Source of the DNA: Agarilytica sp033852175
GTDB lineage: Bacteria > Pseudomonadota > Gammaproteobacteria > Pseudomonadales > Cellvibrionaceae
NCBI GenBank assembly: GCA_033852175.1
Contig: JAWSUY010000022.1
Span: 23,113-87,112, forward strand
DNA: 64,000 nucleotides
Direction: 5' to 3'
Positions 63,719 through 64,000 of this stretch are shown one piece after another. The notes below the pieces were generated by a model. The model saw only the letters and a list, made by a program, of their open reading frames with translations, ran no database searches and had not been told where the DNA came from. Numbering within the stretch: the stretch's first letter is position 1; the number at the start of each line of letters is the position of its first letter. The position numbers were made by a program, and so were the translations under genes.

Positions 63719-64000
63719 GGAGTGGGGGTGACGGGGGACGGATGAGGGGATACGGATGACGGATGACGGATGACGATGACGGGATACGGATGACGGGATA
63801 CGGATGACGGATGACGGATGACGGATGACGGATGACGGATGACGGGGTACGGATGACGGGATACGGATGACGGATGACGGATGACGGATGACGGATGACG
63901 GATGACGGGGTACGGATGACGGGATACGGATGACGGATGACGGATGACGGGGTACGGATGACGGATGACGGGGTACGGATGACGGATGACGGGGTACGGA
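63719..64000. repeat. (GGATGAC)n heptamer tract (site e), running off the window
   Basis: About 280 bases are built from GGATGAC/GGGATAC/GGGGTAC-type heptamers in a higher-order order (GGATGAC runs broken by GGGGTACGGATGACGGGATAC). The tract continues past the window end. It lies upstream of the leftward thioesterase gene. It is the longest of the five such tracts here. Confidence 0.95.

Noticed and set aside
63719..64000. A CRISPR array
   Set aside because: The units are 7 bases in direct tandem without spacers, and no cas gene is present.

Overview
The window looks like chromosome of a marine-type gammaproteobacterium, of moderate, slightly AT-leaning composition. Lineage markers are the RraA, PilU, rhombosortase, ImuA-ImuB-DnaE2 and MBOAT/SGNH genes, plus an aspartate-semialdehyde-dependent spermidine route. 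The species cannot be fixed from the sequence alone; Cellvibrionales or Oceanospirillales-like is a guess.

Layout. 1-4556 (minus): rraA (partial) and a polyamine operon, speA, carboxynorspermidine dehydrogenase and nspC. 4834-7042 (plus): a LytS/LytR-type two-component pair and an orphan ExbD. 7062-11027 (minus): a CheW, an LpxR-like lipid A deacylase with a TetR repressor and three copies of its probable operator, a 600-base non-coding stretch with two strongly foldable elements, and a two-HTH regulator. 11139-11774: rhombosortase. 12067-17758 (minus): the SOS mutagenesis cassette imuA-imuB-dnaE2 behind a clear LexA box. 17979-20547: arfB, a small membrane protein and pilU.

20724-29379 is a lipid or polyketide biosynthetic locus in two convergent halves. 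The plus half holds an ABC exporter pair, an ACP, a ketosynthase and a Cys-less ketosynthase-like protein. The minus half holds a DarA-like flavodoxin-fold protein, a KAS III-like (DarB-like) enzyme, a small unknown protein and a BtrH-like protein. Thirteen perfect copies of a heptamer lie between the halves.

29877-48818 is an accessory island built on an Rhs/SpvB polymorphic toxin of about 3170 residues. The full-length gene has a toxin tip and an immunity candidate, followed by a 135-bp repeat. Next comes a mobile module (small ORF, ParE-type toxin-antitoxin, XRE regulator, CHC2-primase/ATPase, tyrosine recombinase). An orphan Rhs tip with a HINT domain, toxin and second immunity candidate follows, then a second copy of the 135-bp repeat and an IS. 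The first 19 bases of that repeat also occur as an inverted pair just upstream of the large gene, so the tip-immunity modules are bracketed by one sequence. This is the best candidate for something undescribed.

48955-56875: an IS4-type remnant, a secreted small protein, two tandem S9 peptidase-fold proteins (the first has lost all three catalytic residues), and an MBOAT/SGNH acyl-transfer pair. 57800-63612: two FAD oxidoreductases, a YehS/DUF1456 protein, a small lipoprotein, a secreted unknown and a YiiD-type thioesterase. Five intergenic sites carry G/C-rich repeats with 7- or 14-base periodicity, and three intergenic elements fold on paper into closed, multi-stem structures.
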